DNA from: Gammaproteobacteria bacterium
GTDB taxonomy: Bacteria > Pseudomonadota > Gammaproteobacteria > UBA6429 > Thiohalophilaceae
Length of the DNA stretch: 6,154 bases
Reading direction: 5' to 3'
Assembly (NCBI GenBank): GCA_003233255.1
Contig: QILH01000265.1
Coordinates: forward strand, 1 to 6,154
The notes below the pieces were generated by a model. That model worked only from the letters and a program-made list of their open reading frames with translations. It did not search any database and was not told the DNA's origin. Within the stretch, counting starts at the first letter, position 1. Each line of letters begins with the position of its first letter. The translations under genes were made by a program, and so were the position numbers. Below, piece by piece: positions 1-5,502 of the stretch.

Positions 1-195
1 GAAATAAATTGTTGTTTAAGGATATCAGCATCATTGATTTATATTAAAATATTTGCAGCGATGACATAACCCTGTTTTTAATTATTAGTGCAGCCATTCT
101 AAGCCTTTTTTAGATAAATAATTACATCGAAATCGATATTATTATTAATAAACATGACATTTAATACTGTCTTTATTTTATTAACAACAAACACT

Positions 196-211
196 TTAGA
201 TCAACTTCACA
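196..211 (+). promoter_or_regulatory. weak Crp/Clp-like site upstream of rpfF
   Basis: The 16-mer TTAGA-TCAACT-TCACA has one perfect TCACA half site and a poor left half (3 of 5 against TGTGA). It lies about 124 bp upstream of the rpfF ATG. An 11-bp string overlapping it, TTCACAGTTTT (206-216), recurs in the same orientation relative to the gene upstream of rpfG. The site alone is weak. The shared string is the main reason to list it. Confidence 0.22.
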
Positions 212-280
212 GTTTTTAAATTAGCATCTTGTTATTTTCTCTATAGCAAATGGATTGCGCATCTATCACTATTAATACAC

Positions 281-286
281 TATAAT
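281..286 (+). promoter_or_regulatory. candidate -10 box for rpfF
   Basis: A perfect TATAAT sits 54 bp upstream of the rpfF ATG. The nearest -35-like element is TTGCGC at 255-260, three of six matches, with a 20-bp spacer that is longer than usual. The promoter is therefore supported mainly by its -10 box and may need an activator. AT-rich DNA makes chance TATAAT matches common. Confidence 0.4.
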
Positions 287-324
287 AATTTCAGGGGAAT
301 TACTTTTGGAATTAAACTTAATTT

Positions 325-328
325 GGAG
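325..328 (+). promoter_or_regulatory. Shine-Dalgarno that decides the rpfF start
   Basis: GGAG ends six bases before the ATG at 335, a normal spacing. The in-frame TTG at 323 overlaps this site, so it cannot use it and has no purine-rich site of its own. This argues for initiation at 335 rather than 323. Confidence 0.7.
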
Positions 329-334
329 CCGCAG

Positions 335-1228
335 ATGAATACCTTACCCAGCCAAGCAATGACAAATTTTCATGACCATTTTGATACAAACTATGAACAG
401 ATGAATCTTGACTACCAGACTGATTCGCAGTCCCTATGGTTGTATATGCAAGCCGCACCTCGGCCATGTTTTACCAGCCAGTTACTTTCAGAGATTCAGG
501 ATTTATTTGGACAATTTTATGCGCATCCGATAAAAGGCCATCCGGTTAAATACCTGGTTGCAGCATCAGGTGTTCCCGAGATTTATAATCTTGGCGGTGA
601 TTTAGATAAGTTCAGTCGGCTCATAAAAGCGGGAGATCGAGATACTTTGCATACCTACGCAGTACAATGCCTGGATGTGGTTTATGAATGTTCGCGCCTT
701 TTCTATCATGGCATTACGACTATTTCACTTATTCAGGGCAGTGCCCTTGGTGGTGGTTTTGAGGCGGCATTAGCCTGTAATGTTATCGTGGCTGAAAAAA
801 GTACTCAAATTGGTTTCCCTGAAATCCTGTTTAATCTGTTCCCGGGCATGGGTGCTTATTCTTACCTAAGTCGACGTGTTCATCCAAGTATTGCTGAAAA
901 AATAATCAGTTCCGGGCGTATGTATACAGGTGAAGAATTGCATGCCATGGGGGTTGTTGATGTGCTTGCCGAAGATGGCGAGGGTAAGGATGCGGTTAAC
1001 AATTACATCCGACAGCATGCGGCTCATAGAACGAGTCGATTGGCGATGCAGCAAGCCTATATGCATGTAAACCCAGCTCCGCTTGATGAAATGCGAGCGA
1101 TACTTGATCTCTGGGTCGATACTGCGATTAATCTGGATGAACGGTCGTTACGTGTTATGGAACGCCTGGTGCGGGCTCAAAGCCGGAAAATGAGCAGTCA
1201 ATTAAAGGAAGAAAATCAGGTCGCTTAG
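335..1228 (+). CDS. rpfF: RpfF-type DSF synthase (crotonase family)
   Basis: Probable synthase of a diffusible signal factor, a cis-2-unsaturated fatty acid made from acyl-ACP by dehydratase and thioesterase activities of a crotonase-fold protein in the cytoplasm. The ATG at 335 gives 297 residues, close to the roughly 290 of Xanthomonas RpfF; a TTG at 323 would add four. The crotonase core is clear. The oxyanion-hole segment QGSALGGGFE is followed about 20 residues later by GFPEILFNLFPGMGAYS. Glu143 (codon 761-763) and Glu163 (codon 821-823) align with the two catalytic glutamates of Xanthomonas RpfF (Glu141, Glu161). Both glutamates together with the FPGMGAYS stretch separate DSF synthases from ordinary enoyl-CoA hydratases. 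The gene converges on rpfC with one base between stops, as a signal synthase facing its receptor operon. Family assignment is strong; the exact fatty acid cannot be read from sequence. Confidence 0.93.
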   Translation: MNTLPSQAMTNFHDHFDTNYEQMNLDYQTDSQSLWLYMQAAPRPCFTSQLLSEIQDLFGQFYAHPIKGHPVKYLVAASGVPEIYNLGGDLDKFSRLIKAGDRDTLHTYAVQCLDVVYECSRLFYHGITTISLIQGSALGGGFEAALACNVIVAEKSTQIGFPEILFNLFPGMGAYSYLSRRVHPSIAEKIISSGRMYTGEELHAMGVVDVLAEDGEGKDAVNNYIRQHAAHRTSRLAMQQAYMHVNPAPLDEMRAILDLWVDTAINLDERSLRVMERLVRAQSRKMSSQLKEENQVA

Positions 1229-1259
1229 CTTAATCGCGTTGCTGATTCGAATCGACCTG
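1217..1259. terminator. inverted repeat spanning the rpfF/rpfC stop codons
   Basis: CAGGTCG (1217-1223) and CGACCTG (1253-1259) form a perfect 7-bp stem enclosing both stop codons. Inside the loop, AATC (1232-1235) and GATT (1244-1247) could form a smaller stem. Being symmetrical, it would fold in transcripts from either direction. There is no T-run on either side, so it is not a standard intrinsic terminator. It may only act as an RNA 3'-end structure, or be a coincidence of coding sequence. Confidence 0.3.
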
Positions 1260-3785
1260 GTGAGCCTGATGCCATAAAGCATATTGGGTACGTAAAAAGT
1301 CTTTTCTAATCTGATTTAGGTGCTGAGTTGCATTTTGTCGGTACTGTGTTTCAGATAGTTTTTGTGCCTGCATGCATACTTTGTATAATTTCACTGCGCC
1401 GACTGATCCTGCATTACCTTTAAACGCATGTGCCGCTTCGGTGAATTCATGATAGTTATCGTGCGTGTTGTTATCGAGTCGAAGTAACAAGGCATTACCA
1501 TCTTTTACGAAACCCTGGATTAGATCGAATAAGAAGGTGTTATTTTCATCCAGCATTTTTAAATCATTTATAACATCCGGGTTAAGAATATCGCTTGAGT
1601 CAGGGATATCAATATTGGGTGCTCGAATGCTTGTCGGCATGACAAGTTTATTTTCGGCATTTTCATTTGCTGACTGATTTGGTTCTATTGCCGCGATTGT
1701 ATTCAACAGGGTATGTGACCGGATTGGTTTAGTCAGGTAGACATCAACGCCAACTTCTTTACATTGCTGCACCGCTTCAGTTGTCGCATTTGCAGTAAGC
1801 ATCACAAATGGCATCGTATTCTTAGGATACATAAATCGGAACAGTTTTATTGCCTGTAAGCCACCCATTACCGGCATATGCATGTCAATTATACATATAT
1901 CAAAGACTTCTTTTTCTAATGCGTCCAAGGCTCGTTCACCGTTCTCAACGACAGAAACCGTATGCCCACCATGCTCAAGGATACGTCGTATCACTCGCTG
2001 GTTAGTCTCATTGTCGTCGGCAAGCAATATGTGATATTGCTTGACCATTTTGCTGTGCATGAAGTAGCTACTAAAGTCTTCTACATTATTATCATGAGCG
2101 CCTAGCAGTGGAGAGGCGTGGATGGCATTAAATAGCAGTGATTTGTTAGCTGGGTTGTTAAATATAAAATTGAATCCGGTATTTAGTAATTTGCTATGTG
2201 TCGTTTCGTCCAGTTTATTGGCTACCAGAATCAAGATAACATTGCTTAAATCAGGTCGGCTACGAATAGATTGAACAAATTGTAATGCATCAATATCAAT
2301 TAAGGGTTTAGTGATAATGATGGCGTGAAATGGGTCATGTTCAGAAGAAGCACGCGTGAGCATTTTAAAGGCATCGCTTGCAGAATCCGTATCTATTAAG
2401 TCAGTCCCCCAGCTTTCTAACGAGTCTATCAAATCAAGTAAGGTATTATCTTTATTTGCGATAGCGAGTATTTTTGCCTGGGTGAGATCCTTGTTAATGT
2501 TAATATCGACGGTTTTTTGTTTAAAGGGTAAAGTGAACCAGAAGGTAGATCCGTTTTCAGGTTCACTTTTAACGCCTATGTTGCCATCAAGAAGTTCAAC
2601 GATCTCTTTTGCGATAGCGGTGCCTAATCCAGTACCACCATGACGACGTGTTTCCGAATCATCGGCCTGGGTAAATCGATTAAAGATAGATTCCTGATCT
2701 ATCCTGGAAATCCCGCAGCCAGTATCGATGACTTCGAACAGAATGTTGCACGTGTCGGTTGTTTTTTCCTGTAGTGTAACTCGTACATGTACGCCACCAA
2801 AATCAGTATATTTAATAGCGTTGCCAATCAAGTTAATCAATACCTGTCTTAGGTGGTCGGCATCGCCAAATAACTGATAAGGAATGTCAGGCTCAACCTG
2901 TAAATTCAACGACAACCCTTTTTGCTTGGCATGATGGGTCAGCATACGAGTGGTAATATTAAGCAGATGGTGCAGGTCAAATTCAATTTTATTGCGGGTT
3001 ATTTTTCCTTCTTCAATTTTTGACAGGTCTAATATACTTTCGATTAACGATAATAACGCGTTTATCGAGTAATCAATGGTATCGGCATATTCTTTTTGCT
3101 CGGCGGTTAAAACCGTATTTTTCAGCAAGTCACTTGAGCCGGTTATTCCGCTCAACGGTGTACGTAATTCATGGCTCATGTTAGCAAGGAACTGACTTTT
3201 AGCTTTATTGGCGATTTCTGCATTGTTAACCGCGATAGTTAATCGTCGTAATAATGTGGAGGCATAGAGAGGGAGTAAGATAAGTCCACCGAGCATGCCG
3301 GAAAAAAGAATCGGATACTGTTGCCAGAAGGAGCTGGTTAAATAGACTATTACAAAACCGATAATGCTGAAGACACTACTAATGGCCAGATATTTAATAC
3401 CAAAACGAAAACCATAACCAAAAGTTAGCCATAGGTAGAGAGGGTAAAGAGCGGCACCAATTTCTTCGCCCAGATACATCGCATAGGAAAGCGCTATAAC
3501 ATCGACGATGTTACTTATTATATAGCGTGTGGTAATTTTCCTAGGTTGGATATAAATCCAGCTAAGCACCACAATACCTGCAATGGTGTAGAAAATAGCT
3601 TCGATAGTAATATTCGTGATTATTTCAGGTGATTCGGAGTGGAACAGAATGGTTAGTAAAAATATCGTAGGACCAAAGGCTAGCCGTATGAAGGCTTGCT
3701 CATGCTCGCGCCCTGGGCTCTGACTTAGTCGCTTAAAAAACGAACGTAATTGTTGGCGACTTACGATAGGTCGTGCTGTTGACAT
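1230..3785 (-). CDS. rpfC: RpfC-type hybrid sensor kinase with extra pseudo-receiver
   Basis: Membrane DSF receptor of 851 residues. A short N-terminus with GREHEQAFIRL (25-35), resembling the juxtamembrane sensor segment of Xanthomonas RpfC, precedes five or six hydrophobic helices (about 33-180). Then come HisKA with SHELRTP (phosphoacceptor His205, codon 3173-3171) and an ATPase domain with N-box Asn318/Asn322, G1 DTGCGI (354-359) and G2 GGTGLG (383-388). A receiver-like domain (about 437-555) lacks the phospho-Asp. A canonical receiver (about 585-700) has Asp590/Asp591, Asp634, Thr664 and Lys686, and a C-terminal HPt has AHAFKGNAGS (His786). Xanthomonas RpfC is about 726 residues with one receiver; the extra length is about one receiver domain. 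The ATG overlaps the rpfG end by 25 bp and has only a weak purine-rich site (AAGAAGAAGA, distant), which suggests translational coupling. In the family it relays phosphate to RpfG and also restrains RpfF by contact. Confidence 0.9.
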   Translation of the reverse strand: MSTARPIVSRQQLRSFFKRLSQSPGREHEQAFIRLAFGPTIFLLTILFHSESPEIITNITIEAIFYTIAGIVVLSWIYIQPRKITTRYIISNIVDVIALSYAMYLGEEIGAALYPLYLWLTFGYGFRFGIKYLAISSVFSIIGFVIVYLTSSFWQQYPILFSGMLGGLILLPLYASTLLRRLTIAVNNAEIANKAKSQFLANMSHELRTPLSGITGSSDLLKNTVLTAEQKEYADTIDYSINALLSLIESILDLSKIEEGKITRNKIEFDLHHLLNITTRMLTHHAKQKGLSLNLQVEPDIPYQLFGDADHLRQVLINLIGNAIKYTDFGGVHVRVTLQEKTTDTCNILFEVIDTGCGISRIDQESIFNRFTQADDSETRRHGGTGLGTAIAKEIVELLDGNIGVKSEPENGSTFWFTLPFKQKTVDININKDLTQAKILAIANKDNTLLDLIDSLESWGTDLIDTDSASDAFKMLTRASSEHDPFHAIIITKPLIDIDALQFVQSIRSRPDLSNVILILVANKLDETTHSKLLNTGFNFIFNNPANKSLLFNAIHASPLLGAHDNNVEDFSSYFMHSKMVKQYHILLADDNETNQRVIRRILEHGGHTVSVVENGERALDALEKEVFDICIIDMHMPVMGGLQAIKLFRFMYPKNTMPFVMLTANATTEAVQQCKEVGVDVYLTKPIRSHTLLNTIAAIEPNQSANENAENKLVMPTSIRAPNIDIPDSSDILNPDVINDLKMLDENNTFLFDLIQGFVKDGNALLLRLDNNTHDNYHEFTEAAHAFKGNAGSVGAVKLYKVCMQAQKLSETQYRQNATQHLNQIRKDFLRTQYALWHQAHQVDSNQQRD

Positions 3786-4867
3786 AAATTCGTATCTTCT
3801 TCTTTGTTGTTTTCAGGTGATATCTCATTAAATGTATTATAGATGTATTGGACGCTATCGAGATTCTCCATGAAAACGTCAGTACAGTCTGGGTCAAATT
3901 GTTTCCCTCGCTGTGTCTGGATAAAAGTTATCGCATCATTGATTGACCAGGCTTCTTTATAGGGGCGAACCGAAGTAAGGGCATCAAAAACATCAGCGAT
4001 AGCAACAATTCTGGCTTCGATAGGAATTTCTTCACCTCTCATGGCATAAGGGTAGCCGAGGCCATTAAAGTGTTCATGATGCCCAAGCGCAATGCTCGCA
4101 CCCGCCTGTAAATATTTAGATGGGCTATCTTTTAGAATTTCATATCCTATTAACGTATGCGATTTCATCGTGTCAAATTCGTCATTGGTTAGACGGCCTT
4201 GTTTTAACAGGATCGAATCCGTAATTCCTATTTTACCAAGGTCATGCATTGGTGAAGCCTGCTCAATGAGATCGCAATGCGGTTCGTTTAGACCAATGAG
4301 CTCGGCTATTAGCCTGGAATATTTGGCAATTCGAAGAATATGGCTTCCCGTCTCCTCGTCTCGATATTCTCCGGCGCGCGCGAGTCGCAGCAGGGTTTCG
4401 CGTTCACGCTCAAGGATGGCATTGGTGGAATTGGCAACTTTATGTTGTAAGACATAATTTCGTTTTTCAAGCATCAGTTGCGATGTACGAAGGGTAAGTA
4501 AATTTTTGCACCTGGCCCGGCATTCGTGGTGATCGATTGGTTTGGATAGAAAATCACTCGCACCGGCATCGAGGGCTTTATAACGTATGTCCTGTTCGTC
4601 ATAGGCGGTAATCATTATCACGGGTATGGAGTCACAGCCTTTGGTACGTCGAAATAATTTAATAAACTCGATACCGTTGATTTCTGGCATCTTATAATCT
4701 ATCAGTACCATGTCAGGCGTATTGTATTTAACCCAACTCAATGCCTCGGTGGATCGATCAAAGGTAGTAACCTGGATTGGCTCAGCTGAGAAATCGAGAG
4801 ATTTCACTAATTGAGAAAGCAGCTTTAATGTCGTGCTTTGGTCGTCAATGATGATAATACTGGCCAT
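3761..4867 (-). CDS. rpfG: RpfG-type response regulator, HD-GYP c-di-GMP phosphodiesterase
   Basis: Cytoplasmic response regulator of 368 residues (Xanthomonas RpfG is about 378). The receiver domain (1-120) has acidic Asp8/Asp9, phosphoacceptor Asp57, Thr87 and Lys109. A helical linker (about 125-165, charged, coiled-coil-like) leads to an HD-GYP domain. This has His176 in ETGSH, the HD pair His208-Asp209 in HDLGKIG, His237, the signature HHEHFNGLGYP (263-273) and Asp292 in ADVFDALTS. All metal-binding and GYP residues are intact, so an active phosphodiesterase hydrolysing cyclic-di-GMP is expected, switched on by phosphorylation from RpfC. The start ATG has a modest GAG site eight bases upstream. 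It is the first gene of an rpfG-rpfC operon, its last 25 bp overlapping rpfC. The rpfH gene found between them in Xanthomonas is absent. Confidence 0.94.
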   Translation of the reverse strand: MASIIIIDDQSTTLKLLSQLVKSLDFSAEPIQVTTFDRSTEALSWVKYNTPDMVLIDYKMPEINGIEFIKLFRRTKGCDSIPVIMITAYDEQDIRYKALDAGASDFLSKPIDHHECRARCKNLLTLRTSQLMLEKRNYVLQHKVANSTNAILERERETLLRLARAGEYRDEETGSHILRIAKYSRLIAELIGLNEPHCDLIEQASPMHDLGKIGITDSILLKQGRLTNDEFDTMKSHTLIGYEILKDSPSKYLQAGASIALGHHEHFNGLGYPYAMRGEEIPIEARIVAIADVFDALTSVRPYKEAWSINDAITFIQTQRGKQFDPDCTDVFMENLDSVQYIYNTFNEISPENNKEEDTNLCQQHDLS

Positions 4868-4913
4868 CTGTATTTCTCATATTTAGTTCTATAGATATAG
4901 GGGGTAGCTTAAA

Positions 4914-4922
4914 AATATAGCA
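4914..4922 (-). promoter_or_regulatory. candidate extended -10 promoter, proximal to rpfG
   Basis: Read on the - strand this is TGC-TATATT, an extended -10 motif (TGn plus a hexamer with five of six matches to TATAAT). It would start RNA about 40 bases before the rpfG ATG. No good -35 hexamer lies 16-18 bp upstream, which an extended -10 can tolerate. Confidence 0.35.
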
Positions 4923-4988
4923 CATGAACCCGCGGAGACAGTCACTTGGCGCCAAAATATTGAAATTGGCACAATTCCGATTTTACCT

Positions 4989-5018
4989 GATATATGCTTT
5001 ATTACCTATTGTTTGCAA
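4989..5018 (-). promoter_or_regulatory. candidate distal rpfGC promoter (TTGCAA-18-TATATC)
   Basis: On the - strand, TTGCAA (5018-5013, four of six matches to TTGACA) is followed after 18 bp by TATATC (4994-4989). The predicted RNA start near 4982 would put the centre of the Crp-like operator at about -63, close to the class I activation position of -61.5. That spacing is the main argument for it. The -35 overlaps a perfect 10-bp palindrome GTTTGCAAAC (5011-5020), which could itself bind a regulator. Confidence 0.35.
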
Positions 5019-5037
5019 ACGATTATTGAGTCCTTTT

Positions 5038-5053
5038 TGTGCAAGAGATCACA
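5038..5053. promoter_or_regulatory. Crp/Clp-type operator between rpfG and the divergent region
   Basis: TGTGC-AAGAGA-TCACA matches nine of the ten defined positions of the Crp-family consensus TGTGA-N6-TCACA, and its outer flanks are AT-rich as in good Crp sites. In Xanthomonas, Clp recognises this type of site and belongs to the same DSF/c-di-GMP cascade. The operator lies 171 bp upstream of rpfG and could act on rpfGC or on the rightward unit starting near 5129. Which regulator binds cannot be told here. Confidence 0.5.
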
Positions 5054-5128
5054 TATAACGTACAAAACTGTGAACTCGGTTGTATTTAAAACAAGTATAG
5101 GATAAAAATACCCATAAACATTACATTA

Positions 5129-5134
5129 TATAAT
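5129..5134 (+). promoter_or_regulatory. candidate rightward -10 box
   Basis: A perfect TATAAT lies 22 bp upstream of the small open frame at 5157. No good -35 is seen at 16-18 bp. If real, it would make 4868-5156 a divergent promoter region sharing the Crp-like operator with rpfG. Confidence 0.25.
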
Positions 5135-5156
5135 GAAATAATTTAATACGATAATT

Positions 5157-5240
5157 ATGGGTAAATCCGCATGGGAGGCTAAAATAGTATTTATCTTTTT
5201 TTTAGTAATGTTGTTATCAATAGTGGTAGCGACGAGATAA
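5157..5240 (+). CDS. possible 27-residue single-helix membrane peptide
   Basis: An ATG-to-TAA frame encodes 27 residues. It has a polar N-terminus (MGKSAWEAK), then an uninterrupted hydrophobic stretch IVFIFFLVMLLSIVVA (10-25) long enough for a short membrane helix, and a Thr-Arg end. It has a TATAAT 22 bp upstream but no clear Shine-Dalgarno sequence. I do not recognise a family. It may be a real small membrane protein. It may also be the N-terminus of a broken gene, because another open frame continues just after it across the MITE-like insertion (see 5183-5502). An eight-T run at 5196-5203 within it is a natural slippage site. Confidence 0.3.
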   Translation: MGKSAWEAKIVFIFFLVMLLSIVVATR

Positions 5241-5256
5241 CGCGTATTAACCTGGG

Positions 5257-5265
5257 GTCTGATCG
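5257..5265 (+). repeat. left 9-bp direct repeat, possible target-site duplication
   Basis: GTCTGATCG abuts the left inverted repeat directly and is repeated identically at 5403-5411, two bases beyond the right inverted repeat. A 9-bp duplication is in the range of several IS families, including IS4. The two-base offset on the right is a small irregularity, perhaps from a mutated or imprecise element end. Confidence 0.55.
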
Positions 5266-5400
5266 GAATGGCACTAAGTTAATCCTCAAATGTAACAAAT
5301 GCCGTCTTTCCCGCCTCCGCGGGAAAAGTGCCCCGCGGGTATGACGGTTGTGGCTAAGTTAGCGATATATAAAAAAATTTGGCTTAACTTAGTACCATTC
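5266..5400. mobile_element. MITE-like non-autonomous element, 135 bp
   Basis: The ends are GAATGGCACTAAGTTAA (5266-5282) and, on the other strand, GAATGGTACTAAGTTAA (5400-5384), identical at 16 of 17 bases. Identical 9-bp direct repeats flank the element (5257-5265 and 5403-5411). The interior encodes no transposase. It has a GC-rich palindrome (5302-5347) and an AT-rich right part with a third copy of the core CTAAGTTA at 5354-5361. Size, ends and flanking repeats fit a miniature element moved by a transposase encoded elsewhere. The ends loosely recall IS4-family termini, but that family link is from memory and not shown. Confidence 0.6.
5302..5347. repeat. GC-rich compound palindrome inside the MITE-like element
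   Basis: TTTCCCGC (5307-5314) and GCGGGAAA (5319-5326) make a perfect 8-bp hairpin with a four-base loop. An outer pair, CCGTC (5302-5306) and GACGG (5343-5347), closes the whole unit, and CCCGC/GCGGG pairings allow an alternative fold. The unit is much richer in GC than the surrounding DNA and resembles the dispersed CGTCAT-CCCGC palindromes known in many proteobacteria. It may be an independent repeat nested in the element, and could also act as an RNA hairpin. Confidence 0.5.
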
Positions 5401-5402
5401 GA

Positions 5403-5411
5403 GTCTGATCG
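5403..5411 (+). repeat. right 9-bp direct repeat, possible target-site duplication
   Basis: This second copy of GTCTGATCG starts two bases after the right inverted repeat. The reading phase of its TCT-GAT codons equals that of the left copy when the element is removed. Confidence 0.5.
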
Positions 5412-5502
5412 TAAGTATGCAGTGATAGAAACGGCTCAAGTTATTGTCGGCTATATTTCGGCTCAGTTCGATATCTCATCGTTAAATCCACCGGTGGCTT
5501 AA

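Larger units (their letters stand above)
1..322. other. AT-rich upstream region of rpfF, no gene recognised
   Basis: This stretch is strongly AT-rich and no convincing gene is seen on either strand. A short open frame runs from the window edge to a TAA at 67-69. It could be the tail of an upstream gene, but it is only 22 codons long and shows no recognisable motif. No GC-rich hairpin followed by a T-run marks a terminator. Near the 3' end lie a candidate -10 box and a Crp-like half site, listed separately. An rpfB-type acyl-CoA ligase gene, which sits upstream of rpfF in Xanthomonas, is not present in the visible 322 bases. Confidence 0.6.
5183..5502 (+). pseudogene. possible small gene interrupted by the MITE-like element
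   Basis: Two open segments flank the insertion: 5183-5257 before it, and 5404-5502 (ending VIETAQVIVGYISAQFDISS then NPPVA) after it. Removing the element plus one copy of the GTCTGATCG repeat (146 bp) joins them in the same codon phase, giving 57 uninterrupted codons. The left segment has no ATG, GTG or TTG start in frame. A one-base frameshift from the 27-residue hydrophobic peptide just upstream would supply one, giving a small membrane-anchored protein. An open frame of this length can occur by chance and no homologue is recognised. The apparent ORF beginning at ATG 5299 arises inside the repeat and is probably not translated as such. Confidence 0.25.

Noticed and set aside
1..34. Possible divergent gene starting at ATG 34 or 31 on the - strand and leaving the window
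   Set aside because: Only about a dozen codons are visible, with no ribosome site and no recognisable sequence.
866..1066. 66-codon open frame on the - strand inside rpfF
   Set aside because: It lies wholly antisense to the strongly supported DSF synthase and shows no motif or ribosome site.
1465..1677. 70-codon + strand frame inside rpfC
   Set aside because: Antisense shadow of the HPt and linker part of rpfC; composition is explained by the real gene.
2356..2643. 95-codon + strand frame inside rpfC
   Set aside because: Antisense to the ATPase and pseudo-receiver regions, with no family features of its own.
4092..4457. 121-codon + strand frame inside rpfG
   Set aside because: Antisense to the highly conserved HD-GYP domain; Ser/Arg-rich translation typical of a shadow frame.
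5299..5502. 67-codon + strand frame beginning inside the repeat
   Set aside because: Its first third is the GC-rich palindrome and AT-rich part of the MITE-like element. No ribosome site precedes it. Only the part after 5403 may be old coding sequence.
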